Assembly (NCBI RefSeq): GCF_041415945.1
Contig: NZ_JBGCUS010000001.1
Coordinates: 2,790,001 to 2,854,000 of the forward strand
Origin: Ancylobacter sp. IITR112
GTDB lineage: Bacteria > Pseudomonadota > Alphaproteobacteria > Rhizobiales > Xanthobacteraceae
Reading direction: 5' to 3'
DNA length: 64,000 bases
The notes under the pieces were generated by a model. The model searched no databases. It was not told the origin of the DNA and saw nothing but the letters and a program-made list of their open reading frames with translations. The translations under genes were made by a program, and so were the position numbers. Shown piece by piece: positions 47,010 through 54,505 of this stretch. How positions within the stretch are numbered: the stretch's first letter is position 1; each line of letters opens with the position of its first letter.

Positions 47010-47233
47010 CATTGCGCCGAGGACCACGACCACGCGCACTCTCCCCGGTTCCGCTCATCGCCTGGCCGTCCGCCCCCGAAAAAGGAGATCGACGCGGCGC
47101 AAGCGAGCGCAGCGCAGCCGATGCTGGAGATCGTCGCTGGTGCGACCGACGCCCCGCTGCGAAGCCATTCCATCGCGTTGAGAACCACCTGCTCGGCCCG
47201 AGCAGACGCAGGCGGACGCCCGGACGAGAGCAA
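47010..47233. repeat. Long repeat, copy A
   Basis: Starts CATTGCGCCGAGGACCACGA and ends ACGCCCGGACGAGAGCAA. Nearly identical to copy B at 47672-47900; differences are a few substitutions and a five-base indel. An inverted reading would contain a VVLNAMEWLRSG-like peptide, but the frame is interrupted outside the unit. Confidence 0.9.
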
Positions 47234-47671
47234 CGTCAGCATCCTTCCCGACCTGTCCGACCGCCGGTTCGACTTCTTCATCGTAATATTGTTGGCAAGG
47301 TTGCGACGACGATCGAATCCGCCCAGTTCTTCAAGACTGCACCTTTTTCCAACGATAGCGCCGCGGGACGGGCCGATGCCAGCCAGGCCTCCCGCTGCAT
47401 CGCCCCCTTCCAGCCTTGCGCTCTTCCCGCACCGATCAACGGCGCAAGCGGAGATCGAGGCCGCGGCGCAAGAGACCGGGATGGCGCCTTTCTTCAAGAC
47501 CACCGCTGTTCCGCAAGGCGGCCCCGAGATACTGCCCCATCGTGTCGAGGACCGCCAGCGGAGCGGTCCCGTCCCGGCCCTCTGCTCGGTACGCGATCCA
47601 CGCGTCGCCGGGGGAACCGTGGCAACGGGGGGACTGAGAGACCGCGGTCCTGTAAGTAGCCCGGGGCTGCT

Positions 47672-47900
47672 CATTGCGCCGAGGACCACGACCACGCGCA
47701 CTCTCCCCGGTTCCGCTCATCGCCTAGCCGTCCGCCCCCGAAAAAGGAGATCGACGCGGCGCAAGCGAGCGCGGCGCAGCGCCGCCGATGCTGGAGATCG
47801 TCGCTGGTGCGACCGACGCCCCGCTGCGAAGCCATTCCATCGCGTTGAGAACCACCTGCTCGGCCCGAGCAGACGCAGGCGGACGCCCGGACGAGAGCAA
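47672..47900. repeat. Long repeat, copy B
   Basis: Direct repeat of copy A offset by about 662 bases. It contains a small expansion (GCGGCGCAGCGCCGCCGATG versus the shorter A form). High identity implies recent duplication or gene conversion. Confidence 0.9.
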
Positions 47901-47912
47901 AGGCATGGCCAG

Positions 47913-48012
47913 TCGACGCGGCGCAGACGAGCGCAGGGCGGCCGATGCTTGAGATCGTCGCCGGTGCGACCGCCCCCCGCTGCGGAGCCGCCCCACCGCG
48001 TTGAGGACCGCC
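47913..48012. repeat. Long repeat, partial diverged copy C
   Basis: Corresponds to the central part of A and B, from the TCGACGCGGCGCA tract through GATGCTTGAGATCGTCGC to CGCGTTGAGGACCGCC. It follows copy B by 12 bases and is clearly more diverged. Confidence 0.75.
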
Positions 48013-48326
48013 CGCCACGCGCCCCCTCCCGGCCTGCACTCTTGGCATGCCGGGAGGGCTTGGCGTCGGAGCCGGCGCCGCGCGGGCGCCTGCGAGGCTG
48101 CTGTTCCGGCAGGTCGCTCCGCAGGTCGGACCGTGGCGTCGTTGCCCGGGCGATCTTTACCTTTGGCCGGCAACAGGCGACAAGGAATTGGGCGTAGGGC
48201 TTGGTGATTCGCGAGTTGAGGGCGCCACTTCCACGCTCCGCGGCGCTGACGAGCAGGGCCGAGCGGACGGCACGGCGAAGCGCAGCATAGGCGGCAAATT
48301 GTTAGCCGTTCAAGGACTTGGTAACG

Positions 48327-48370
48327 ATACGAAACGTATCGTTTCGCGAATCGGAACGTTTCGTATCGTC
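48327..48370. promoter_or_regulatory. Paired palindromic operators upstream of tetR
   Basis: Site 1 is a perfect 7-3-7 palindrome CGATACG-AAA-CGTATCG (48327-48343); a second perfect palindrome GAAACG-TAT-CGTTTC (48333-48347) overlaps it. Site 2, CGGAACGTTTCGTATCG (48354-48370), is the same 17-mer in opposite orientation with two changes. Centres are 27 bases apart. TetR-family dimers bind palindromes of this size, and the pair lies about 100 bases before the tetR start, so autoregulation is likely. Confidence 0.75.
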
Positions 48371-48467
48371 TTCCGCCCGGCGGTGGTCGTGCGGGGACCC
48401 GATGGTCGTCGCCCTGTCATCTGTCGGATTCGTCAAGGAGCGGCGGTGCTGGCAAAGGTTAACGAAG

Positions 48468-49097
48468 ATGGTTTCTGCGACCGCCCGCCTGCGGACCCGG
48501 CAGCCCTCCGCCCACCCCGAGCGTCGCGGTTCGGCCGGGCCGCGCCGCAGCAAGGCCGCCGCCGAGGCCATTTTGGAGGCGGCCGAAGCGGTGCTGGCGG
48601 AGAAGGGCTATGCCGGCTTCACCATCGAGCAGGTGGCGCGCCGTGCCGGCGCCGGCAAGCCGACCATCTATCGCTGGTGGAGCGGCAAGCCAGCGCTGCT
48701 GATCGAGATTTATGCCCGTCAGCCGCTCGATCTCTCCGGCATAGATACAGGCTCGCTTGAGGGCGATCTCGTGCTCGCCCTGGGCCGCCTGATCGCTTTC
48801 TGGCGCGGGACAGCGGCGGGTGAAGCCTTCGCCGCGCTTCTAGTTGAGGCCCAGGCCGATCCTGCCGGCCTCGAAATGCTGCGGGCCTTCCATGCCGAGC
48901 GTAGCTACCCGCTCGCCGATCTTTTCGCCCGCGCCGCCCGGCGCGGCGAGTTGGCGGAGCAGTTCGACACCAGCGCCGGCCTCGACCTCGTCAGCGGCTA
49001 TGTCTGGGGACGCCTGCTGCTGCGGCGGCTGGAAGACGACCCCTCCAGCCTCGCCGCCGTTGCCCGGCTCATCGCCCGCGGCAGCCTGCGACGCTGA
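48468..49097 (+). CDS. TetR/AcrR family transcriptional regulator
   Basis: 209 residues. N-terminal helix-turn-helix domain (about 28-80): AILEAAEAVLAEKGYAGFTI, EQVARRAGAGKPTIYRWWSG, KPALLIEIY. The C-terminal domain is of the TetR_C type with LALGRLIAFWRGT and VSGYVWGRLLLRRL. ATG 48468 is preceded by AAAGG; a 50-residue in-frame extension overlaps the operator pair and is rejected. No transporter or enzyme gene is next to it, so its effector and target are unknown. The last codons (SLRR-stop) are the beginning of the first 265-base tandem repeat. Confidence 0.9.
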   Translation: MVSATARLRTRQPSAHPERRGSAGPRRSKAAAEAILEAAEAVLAEKGYAGFTIEQVARRAGAGKPTIYRWWSGKPALLIEIYARQPLDLSGIDTGSLEGDLVLALGRLIAFWRGTAAGEAFAALLVEAQADPAGLEMLRAFHAERSYPLADLFARAARRGELAEQFDTSAGLDLVSGYVWGRLLLRRLEDDPSSLAAVARLIARGSLRR

Positions 49098-49898
49098 GAG
49101 CCCCCGCGCCGCCCGGCGCGGCATGTTCACAGCGCGCGGCCTCGGGCGGCGGCTCCAGCCGGCAGCCGATTCGGGGCAACTCGGCGCGCGACAGCGCCCA
49201 GGCTCGGGCGCGGCATGCCACGCCCACCGCGATCGGCGGAGCGCTCGGCCGCCGACGCCGCCGCGCCTCGATCCCGCCTCCGCGTCTCGATCCCGCCGAT
49301 GCGTCCGGCCGAAATGGCATGTGGAGAGCGATGCGCAGCCCTGCGGCAGCCTGCGACGCTGAGAGCCCCCTCGCCGCCCGGCGCGGCATGTTCACAGCGC
49401 GCGACCTCGGGCGGCGGCTCCAGCCGGCAGCCGATTCGGGGCAACTCGGCGCGCGACCGCGCGGAGGCTCGGGCGCGGCATGCCACGCCCACCGCGATCG
49501 GCGAAGCGCTCGGCCGCCGACGCCGCCGCGCCTCGATCCCGCCTCCGCGTCTCGATCCCGCCGATGCGTCCGGCCGAAGTGGCATGCGGAGAGCGATGCG
49601 CAGCCCCGCGGCAGCCTGCGGCGCTGAGAGCCCCCTCGCCGCCCGGCGCGGCATGTTCACAGCGCGCGACCTCGGGCGGCGGCTCCAGCCGGCAGCCGAT
49701 TCGGGGAACTCGGCGCAGGGCAGCGCCCAGGCTCGGGCGCGGCATGCCACGCCCACCGCGATCGGCGGAGCGCTCGGCCGCCGCCGCCGCCGCGCCTCGA
49801 TCCCGCCGATGCGTCCGGCCGAAGTGGCATGCGGAGAGCGATGCGCAGCCCAGCGGCAGCCTGCGGCGCTGAGAGCCCCCGCGCCGCCCGGCGCGGCA
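49079..49898. repeat. Tandem array: three 245-265-base units plus a partial fourth
   Basis: Units begin GGCAGCCTGCGACGCTGAGA at about 49079, 49344, 49609 and 49854; spacing is 265, 265 and 245 bases. The third unit lacks about 20 bases of an internal short duplication (CTCGATCCCGC repeated). The fourth copy stops after about 43 bases. Identity between copies is high. The first copy starts in the last codons of tetR and each carries a GC hairpin (CGCCG-CC-CGGCG) right after the tetR-stop-like TGAGAG. As 265 is not divisible by 3, reading frames shift between copies, so this is not a repeat protein. Confidence 0.93.
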
Positions 49899-50698
49899 CG
49901 CTACCTGTGCCCGCCCCCTGCCGAATGCGGGCGCATATGAGCGGCCCGTCCCCCCCGGCCATCGCCGCTTCCCGGACCCGCCAGCCTGTTCAATCCGTTC
50001 CGCAACCAGGGTTCGACCTGACGGTATCAGAAGCGCCTTGCGACAGAGGCTCATCTCGCCAGCGCCGACGCAGGTATTGGAGTTTCACAAACCCGGCCTC
50101 TCCCTTCCAGTGCGGGTGTACAACCCGCGTGGCGGCGGGAGCGAGGCCGTGCGAAGGGGCGGGCGCGGCCGTACTGTCGGCAGATTTCTGGTCGAACGGC
50201 AGCAGGCTGCGGCGCGCGAAGGCAAGCCATAGCCGCTTTTCCTGCGGGGGCCTGGACGTGCATCATCTTCGACGGGGCCGCTCTCCCAACGCCGATCGCG
50301 ATGGCGGGAGGCGCCGCGCGCGGGTCCTCGCCGCTGCGCCTGCGAGTGCGTTTCGGCCCCCTCTGATCTGCCTGCCTGCCGGCCGGCGCCGCCGCCGGCG
50401 CCACGGGGGACCTTCCGCTCCTCTCGGCCTGGGCGCGCCTCAGGAACGCCCCGATGTCGAACAAACGCCGCGCGGCGCCTCCCGCCGTCGCCGGCGGGAC
50501 CCAAGGCAGCCTTGCGGCGTTGCAGCCACCTTCCCACATCAGGCGCCGATGGGAACGGGGATTGAAGCGCGCGGCACCGCCTCGTACGCTACCCTTGTTT
50601 CGGGGCGCGCGCCGCCAGGGCGAAAGGCTGCACCCCGTCGCATGTCGTGCCGGCACGATCGGAGAGGAACCGGCGGAAGGCGCTGCGGCGGCGCCCTC
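49899..50698. other. 800-base intergenic region, no gene supported
   Basis: Between the tandem array and the glycosyltransferase. Frames are open in several phases on both strands, including one continuous with the glycosyltransferase, but the peptide is Arg/Pro-rich without domains or ribosome sites. It probably holds the promoter of the glycosyltransferase gene. A C/G palindrome (GCCGGCCGGCGCCGCCGCCGGC, near 50380) may form a hairpin. Confidence 0.5.
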
Positions 50699-51928
50699 AT
50701 GTCCGTCCGTTCCCGTTTCGCCCGAAAGGCCAGTATTTTGCAGGCGTTTGCAGCCAGGAACATCTTTGGCGGGTCTCTGGCGCGGGCAAGACGCGCGCTC
50801 CTCTGCCGGTCGGCCAATTGCCCTTCTGCGCTGCCAAAGCCATGCTGGCTGCATGAGTTTCTCGGGCAATGCCGCCCGCCGGGGCTCGACATTGTCGGCT
50901 ACCTCCTCTCGGAGATCGGCCTGGGAGAAGCCGCGCGGCTCATGGTGGCCGCGCTTGATCACGGCGGCATTTCCGCCGGGCTGATCAATGTCCCCCTTCC
51001 CGGCCGCATGTCGGAATGTGTGCTGGCGGATCGGCTGGCCAGGGCATCGCGGCATGACACGTCGCTGACGATCTGCGGTGCGGCCGAGGTCGGCATGTTC
51101 GCGCCTCGCAACTGCCGAGGCCAACGCAATATCGTCTATCCCTATTGGGAACTGCCGCGGCTTCCCACCGCCTGGAAGCCGCTATTCGGCGCCTTCGATG
51201 CCTGCTGGGCGCCCACCACATTCATTCGCACGGCGCTGGAAGAGCTGCTGTCGAGGCCGGTGCCCCTCGTCCCGCAGCCCGTTTACCTGCCCGCCACTCC
51301 CCCGCAGCAGAGTTTCGCCGGGCCGCTCACCATCCACACCTTCTTCGACTTCGATTCCTATGTCGCGCGCAAGAACCCGCTCGGGGCGATACGCGCGTTT
51401 CGCGCCGCGTTCCCGACCGGGCGGGAAGATGTCCGTCTGGTCGTCAAGGCGCGCGGCCAGCCCGACGAGCCGGCGCGAAGGCAACTCTTTGACTGCGCGC
51501 AGGACGATCCACGCATCGCGATCATCGACAGGACTCTCACCCGGGTGGATATGTCGGCCCTGATGGAGGCGTGCCACGTCTTCATCTCGCTTCATCGTTC
51601 CGAAGGCTTCGGCCTCGGATGCGCGGAAGCGCTGGCGCACGGCAAATGCGTCGTCGCCACCGATTTCGGCGGATCGCGGGATTTCATCAATGAGCGGACG
51701 GGATTTCCCGTGACCTATCGGGCCGTCGCTGTGACGGAGCGGCACTATGTGGGCGCCGAAGGCGGTTCTTCTTGGGCCGAACCGAATATCGACCATGCTG
51801 CCAGCCTCCTGCGAGAGATCTATGACGCACCGGAAGGCGCTGCGGAACGTGCGCGTGCCGGCTTCTTCCACTTGAAAAGCACCCATTCATTTGAAGCCAC
51901 ATCGAATATCATTAAACAAATTATTTGA
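50699..51928 (+). CDS. GT-B glycosyltransferase (family 4-like)
   Basis: About 409 residues. The GT-B glycosyltransferase signature is in the second half: HVFISLHRSEGFGLGCAEAL (EGFG with the donor-binding acidic residue), followed by GKCVVATDFGGSRDF. The N-terminal domain has DIVGYLLSEIGLGEAARLMV and NIVYPYWELPRLP. The start is uncertain: ATG 50699 gives MSVRSRFARKASILQ; a later start near GLDIVGYL (about 50881) is possible as the first 60 residues lack conserved motifs. It is the first gene of the surface-glycan cluster. Sugar donor and acceptor unknown. Confidence 0.82.
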   Translation: MSVRSRFARKASILQAFAARNIFGGSLARARRALLCRSANCPSALPKPCWLHEFLGQCRPPGLDIVGYLLSEIGLGEAARLMVAALDHGGISAGLINVPLPGRMSECVLADRLARASRHDTSLTICGAAEVGMFAPRNCRGQRNIVYPYWELPRLPTAWKPLFGAFDACWAPTTFIRTALEELLSRPVPLVPQPVYLPATPPQQSFAGPLTIHTFFDFDSYVARKNPLGAIRAFRAAFPTGREDVRLVVKARGQPDEPARRQLFDCAQDDPRIAIIDRTLTRVDMSALMEACHVFISLHRSEGFGLGCAEALAHGKCVVATDFGGSRDFINERTGFPVTYRAVAVTERHYVGAEGGSSWAEPNIDHAASLLREIYDAPEGAAERARAGFFHLKSTHSFEATSNIIKQII

Positions 51929-51968
51929 TCGAGCCGCCTGTTTTGGGGCATAATCAGAATGTGATTAT
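51925..51968 (+). promoter_or_regulatory. Promoter with overlapping palindromic operator before gmd
   Basis: A sigma-70-like pair TTGATC (51925-51930) and CATAAT (51949-51954) is spaced by 18 bases. The perfect palindrome ATAATCA-GAATG-TGATTAT (51950-51968) overlaps the -10. The surrounding 51929-52060 is strikingly AT-rich compared with the rest of the window. Position and symmetry suggest repressor control of the downstream glycan genes. Confidence 0.55.
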
Positions 51969-52137
51969 TTATGCAAATTATATAGCATGCATACTCAAAT
52001 GACTTTTTACCTATCTTGAAACAGATGCGATATTAGTAACAACCCATCATGCGGAAATGGTTGCACTGGACAGGCGCCGCCGGCATGTATTTATAGTCAA
52101 TCTCGTCCAGATTGACCTCGCAGGTGGGGAGTACGGT

Positions 52138-53169
52138 GTGAAGAAGGCGTTGATCACGGGAATAACCGGCCAGGACGGGAGTTATCTGGCCCGCCTTCTG
52201 GTTGAAAAAGGCTATGAGGTCACAGGCGCGGTCCGGGGCAATTCTCAGGTCAAGCTCACCCGCCTGAAGAAGCTCGGCATCGCCGATCACGTTCGTCTGG
52301 TCGACCTCGATCTCGGCGAGATCAACGGAATCAACCGCGTCATTCGTGCCACGCCCTTCGACGAAGTCTATAATCTTGCCGCCCAGAGTTTTGTCGGCTC
52401 GTCCTGGGACCACCCGATCTACGTCGCCGATGTGAACGGGCTCGGCGTCGTCCGCCTGCTCGACGCGCTGCGCACCTATGCGCCACAGGCGCGTTTCTAC
52501 CAGGCTTCAACTTCCGAGATGTTCGGCCGCGTGCGCGCAGTGCCGCAGAATGAGGAGACCCCGTTCCATCCCCGCTCGCCCTATGGGGCGGCCAAGGCCT
52601 ATGGCCATTACATCACGGTGAACTACCGGGAATCGTTCGGGCTGCATGCCTCATCCGGCATTCTCTTCAACCATGAAAGTCCCGTGCGCGGCGCGGAGAT
52701 GGTCACGCGCAAGATCACGCTCGGCCTTGCCCGCTTCGCCCGTGGCGAGCACGTCCCGCTCGAACTCGGCAATCTCGATGCGCGGCGCGATTGGGGTTTC
52801 GCCGGCGACTATGTCGACGGCATGTGGCGCATGTTGCAGCAGGAAGCGGCTGACGATTACGTTCTGGCCACCGGCATAACCACACCCATCCGGGATTTCG
52901 TGACCTTCGCGGCCGAAGCGCTCGAACTCAGCCTCGACTGGTCCGGCGAGGGCACGAACGAACAGGCGGTGGATCGCAAGAGCGGCAAGCTTGCCGTCCG
53001 GGTGAACCCGACATTCTACCGGCCGGCGGAAGTCGACCTTCTCATCGGCGATGCCACGAAAGCCCGCACGAGGCTCGGCTGGGAGCCAAAGGTCACGGTT
53101 GGCGAGCTTGCGGTCATGATGGCCCGGTCGGATTATGATGACTGGCGCCCGGGCGGACCGGCCAGCTAA
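52138..53169 (+). CDS. gmd: GDP-mannose 4,6-dehydratase
   Basis: Converts GDP-D-mannose to GDP-4-keto-6-deoxy-D-mannose, precursor of GDP-fucose, GDP-rhamnose and related sugars. 343 residues: ALITGITGQDGSYLARLL (NADP Rossmann motif, 4-21), NLAAQSFVGSSWDHP, STSEMFGRV, the catalytic SPYGAAKAYGHYITVNYRES (Tyr-X3-Lys), and FNHESPVRG. It starts with GTG preceded by GGTGGGGA; an upstream in-frame ATG (52057) lies in AT-rich DNA without a ribosome site. No reductase or epimerase (rmd, fcl) is in the window. Confidence 0.95.
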   Translation: MKKALITGITGQDGSYLARLLVEKGYEVTGAVRGNSQVKLTRLKKLGIADHVRLVDLDLGEINGINRVIRATPFDEVYNLAAQSFVGSSWDHPIYVADVNGLGVVRLLDALRTYAPQARFYQASTSEMFGRVRAVPQNEETPFHPRSPYGAAKAYGHYITVNYRESFGLHASSGILFNHESPVRGAEMVTRKITLGLARFARGEHVPLELGNLDARRDWGFAGDYVDGMWRMLQQEAADDYVLATGITTPIRDFVTFAAEALELSLDWSGEGTNEQAVDRKSGKLAVRVNPTFYRPAEVDLLIGDATKARTRLGWEPKVTVGELAVMMARSDYDDWRPGGPAS

Positions 53170-53318
53170 GGCGCCGGCCGTGGCGGCCAAGCCGGAGTCC
53201 CGCGCCTCCGTGGGGCCGAACGGTCTGCTTGCACCGCCGCCTGCGCGCCGTCGCGCCTGCGCCGCCGGCCCACGGGTTCGGCCGGCGTGGCGCCGCTCAC
53301 CGCCTTCGGAGACATGCC

Positions 53319-54497
53319 GTGGCCTTTGTTTCGTTCGCGCAGAATTATGAAGATGTCATGCTCTGGCGGGCGCTCGCCCATGTCGGCCGCGGCTTCTATG
53401 TCGATGTCGGCGCTTTTTCGCCGGATGTCGACAGCGTCACCCGCGCCTTCTATGAGCGCGGCTGGCGGGGGGTGAACATCGAGCCGATGCCCGAGCGTCT
53501 GGCGGAGCTGGAGGCGAAGCGCCCGGGCGACCTCAATCTGGGCGTCGCGGCGAGCGATGGCGAGGGAACCGCCCGGCTCCACATCATCGGTGACAGTGGC
53601 CTGACAACGGTCGATCCCGCGCTGGCCGAACTGCATCGCGCTCAGGGTTGGGCGGTGTCGGTCATCGACGTGCCCCGGCGCAGGCTCACCGAGCTCCTGG
53701 ACGCGCATCTGGCGCCGGACCAGACGATTCACTTTCTGAAAATCGACGTTGAGGGGCATGAAACGGCGGTGGTGCGCGGGCTGGACCTCGCCCGCTATCG
53801 CCCCTGGCTCATCGTCATCGAGACCACGCGCCCCAATTCACCGGAAGAAACGTCGCGGGACTGGGAAGGACTGCTGATCGCGGCAGGCTATCGCCGCGTC
53901 TATTGGGACGGCCTCAACCGTTTCTACCTCGCCGGAGAACACGCGGCCCTCGCGGCGGCCTTCTCCGCCCCGCCCAATGTCTTCGACGATTTCGTGAAGC
54001 ACGACGGGCAGGTCGACGCGCTTGAGCGCCTGCTTGCGGACGAACGCGCCACGAGCCGCGACGCGGCGGCACGGCTGAAGCAGTTGGAGCGGCAGATCGA
54101 CGAGCTTCGCGCCCAACTTGCGCAGCAGACCTCCCCACCAGGCGCCGGCACGGCGCCGCCCATGCGCCGCCCGGCCTGGGAGAAACTGCTCTTCCGCAAA
54201 TCGGGCCGGCCGACCAAGATGCTGCGCCGCCTGCTCTTTCACACCAGCGGCAAGCCGCGCGGTTCGTTCCGGTGGGTGATCTTCCACGCAAATGGACGGC
54301 CGCGCCGGCCGTTCCAGCGATGGCTCGCCAGCGAGGAATATCAGGGCCTTCCCGGCGCATGGGTGGGTTCTCCCGGCTCCGGTGCCTCCTGGGAACCCGA
54401 CGCCTCGCCGGGATCGGCCCCTCATCTCAGCCCTGCGGCCGCGCTGCTTTCCCGACGCATCGCGGCGCGACGCGCCATCGCCCCGACGGAAGGGTGA
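53319..54497 (+). CDS. FkbM-family methyltransferase with C-terminal coiled coil
   Basis: 392 residues. FkbM domain (about 1-200): SFAQNYEDVMLWRALAHVGR, FYVDVGAFSPDVDSVTRAFY, NIEPMPERLAELEAKRPGDL, FLKIDVEGHETAVVRGLDLA. A coiled coil follows (ERLLADERATSRDAAARLKQ, LERQIDELRAQLAQQ; about 230-270), then a basic tail. FkbM proteins O-methylate sugars or polyketides; beside glycosyltransferases, capping or decorating a glycan is likely. The start is GTG (53319) after GGAGA. It ends nine bases before the next gene, so the two are co-transcribed. Confidence 0.86.
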   Translation: MAFVSFAQNYEDVMLWRALAHVGRGFYVDVGAFSPDVDSVTRAFYERGWRGVNIEPMPERLAELEAKRPGDLNLGVAASDGEGTARLHIIGDSGLTTVDPALAELHRAQGWAVSVIDVPRRRLTELLDAHLAPDQTIHFLKIDVEGHETAVVRGLDLARYRPWLIVIETTRPNSPEETSRDWEGLLIAAGYRRVYWDGLNRFYLAGEHAALAAAFSAPPNVFDDFVKHDGQVDALERLLADERATSRDAAARLKQLERQIDELRAQLAQQTSPPGAGTAPPMRRPAWEKLLFRKSGRPTKMLRRLLFHTSGKPRGSFRWVIFHANGRPRRPFQRWLASEEYQGLPGAWVGSPGSGASWEPDASPGSAPHLSPAAALLSRRIAARRAIAPTEG

Positions 54498-54505
54498 GGG
54501 AGAGC

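Larger units (their letters stand above)
46519..48326. other. 1.8-kb non-coding region with long diverged repeats
   Basis: No frame here has a ribosome site plus a recognisable or conserved-looking product; frames are open mainly because of GC content, on both strands. Bases 47010-48012 hold two near-identical copies of a 224-229-base unit and a partial third (listed separately). Between the copies is unique sequence about 440 bases long. The remainder, 46519-47009 and 48013-48326, shows no structure I can name. The region may be a decayed gene set at the edge of an inserted segment. Confidence 0.6.

Noticed and set aside
46967..47701. Minus-strand gene across repeat copies A and B
   Set aside because: Frame is open but the two copies are read in different contexts, no start signal, no recognisable family; more likely non-coding or decayed.
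47010..49898. CRISPR array
   Set aside because: Units are over 200 bases, few, and not separated by uniform short spacers; no cas genes nearby.
49215..49940. A 241-codon frame running through the 265-base repeats
   Set aside because: Unit length is not a multiple of three, so successive copies encode unrelated peptides; no ribosome site.
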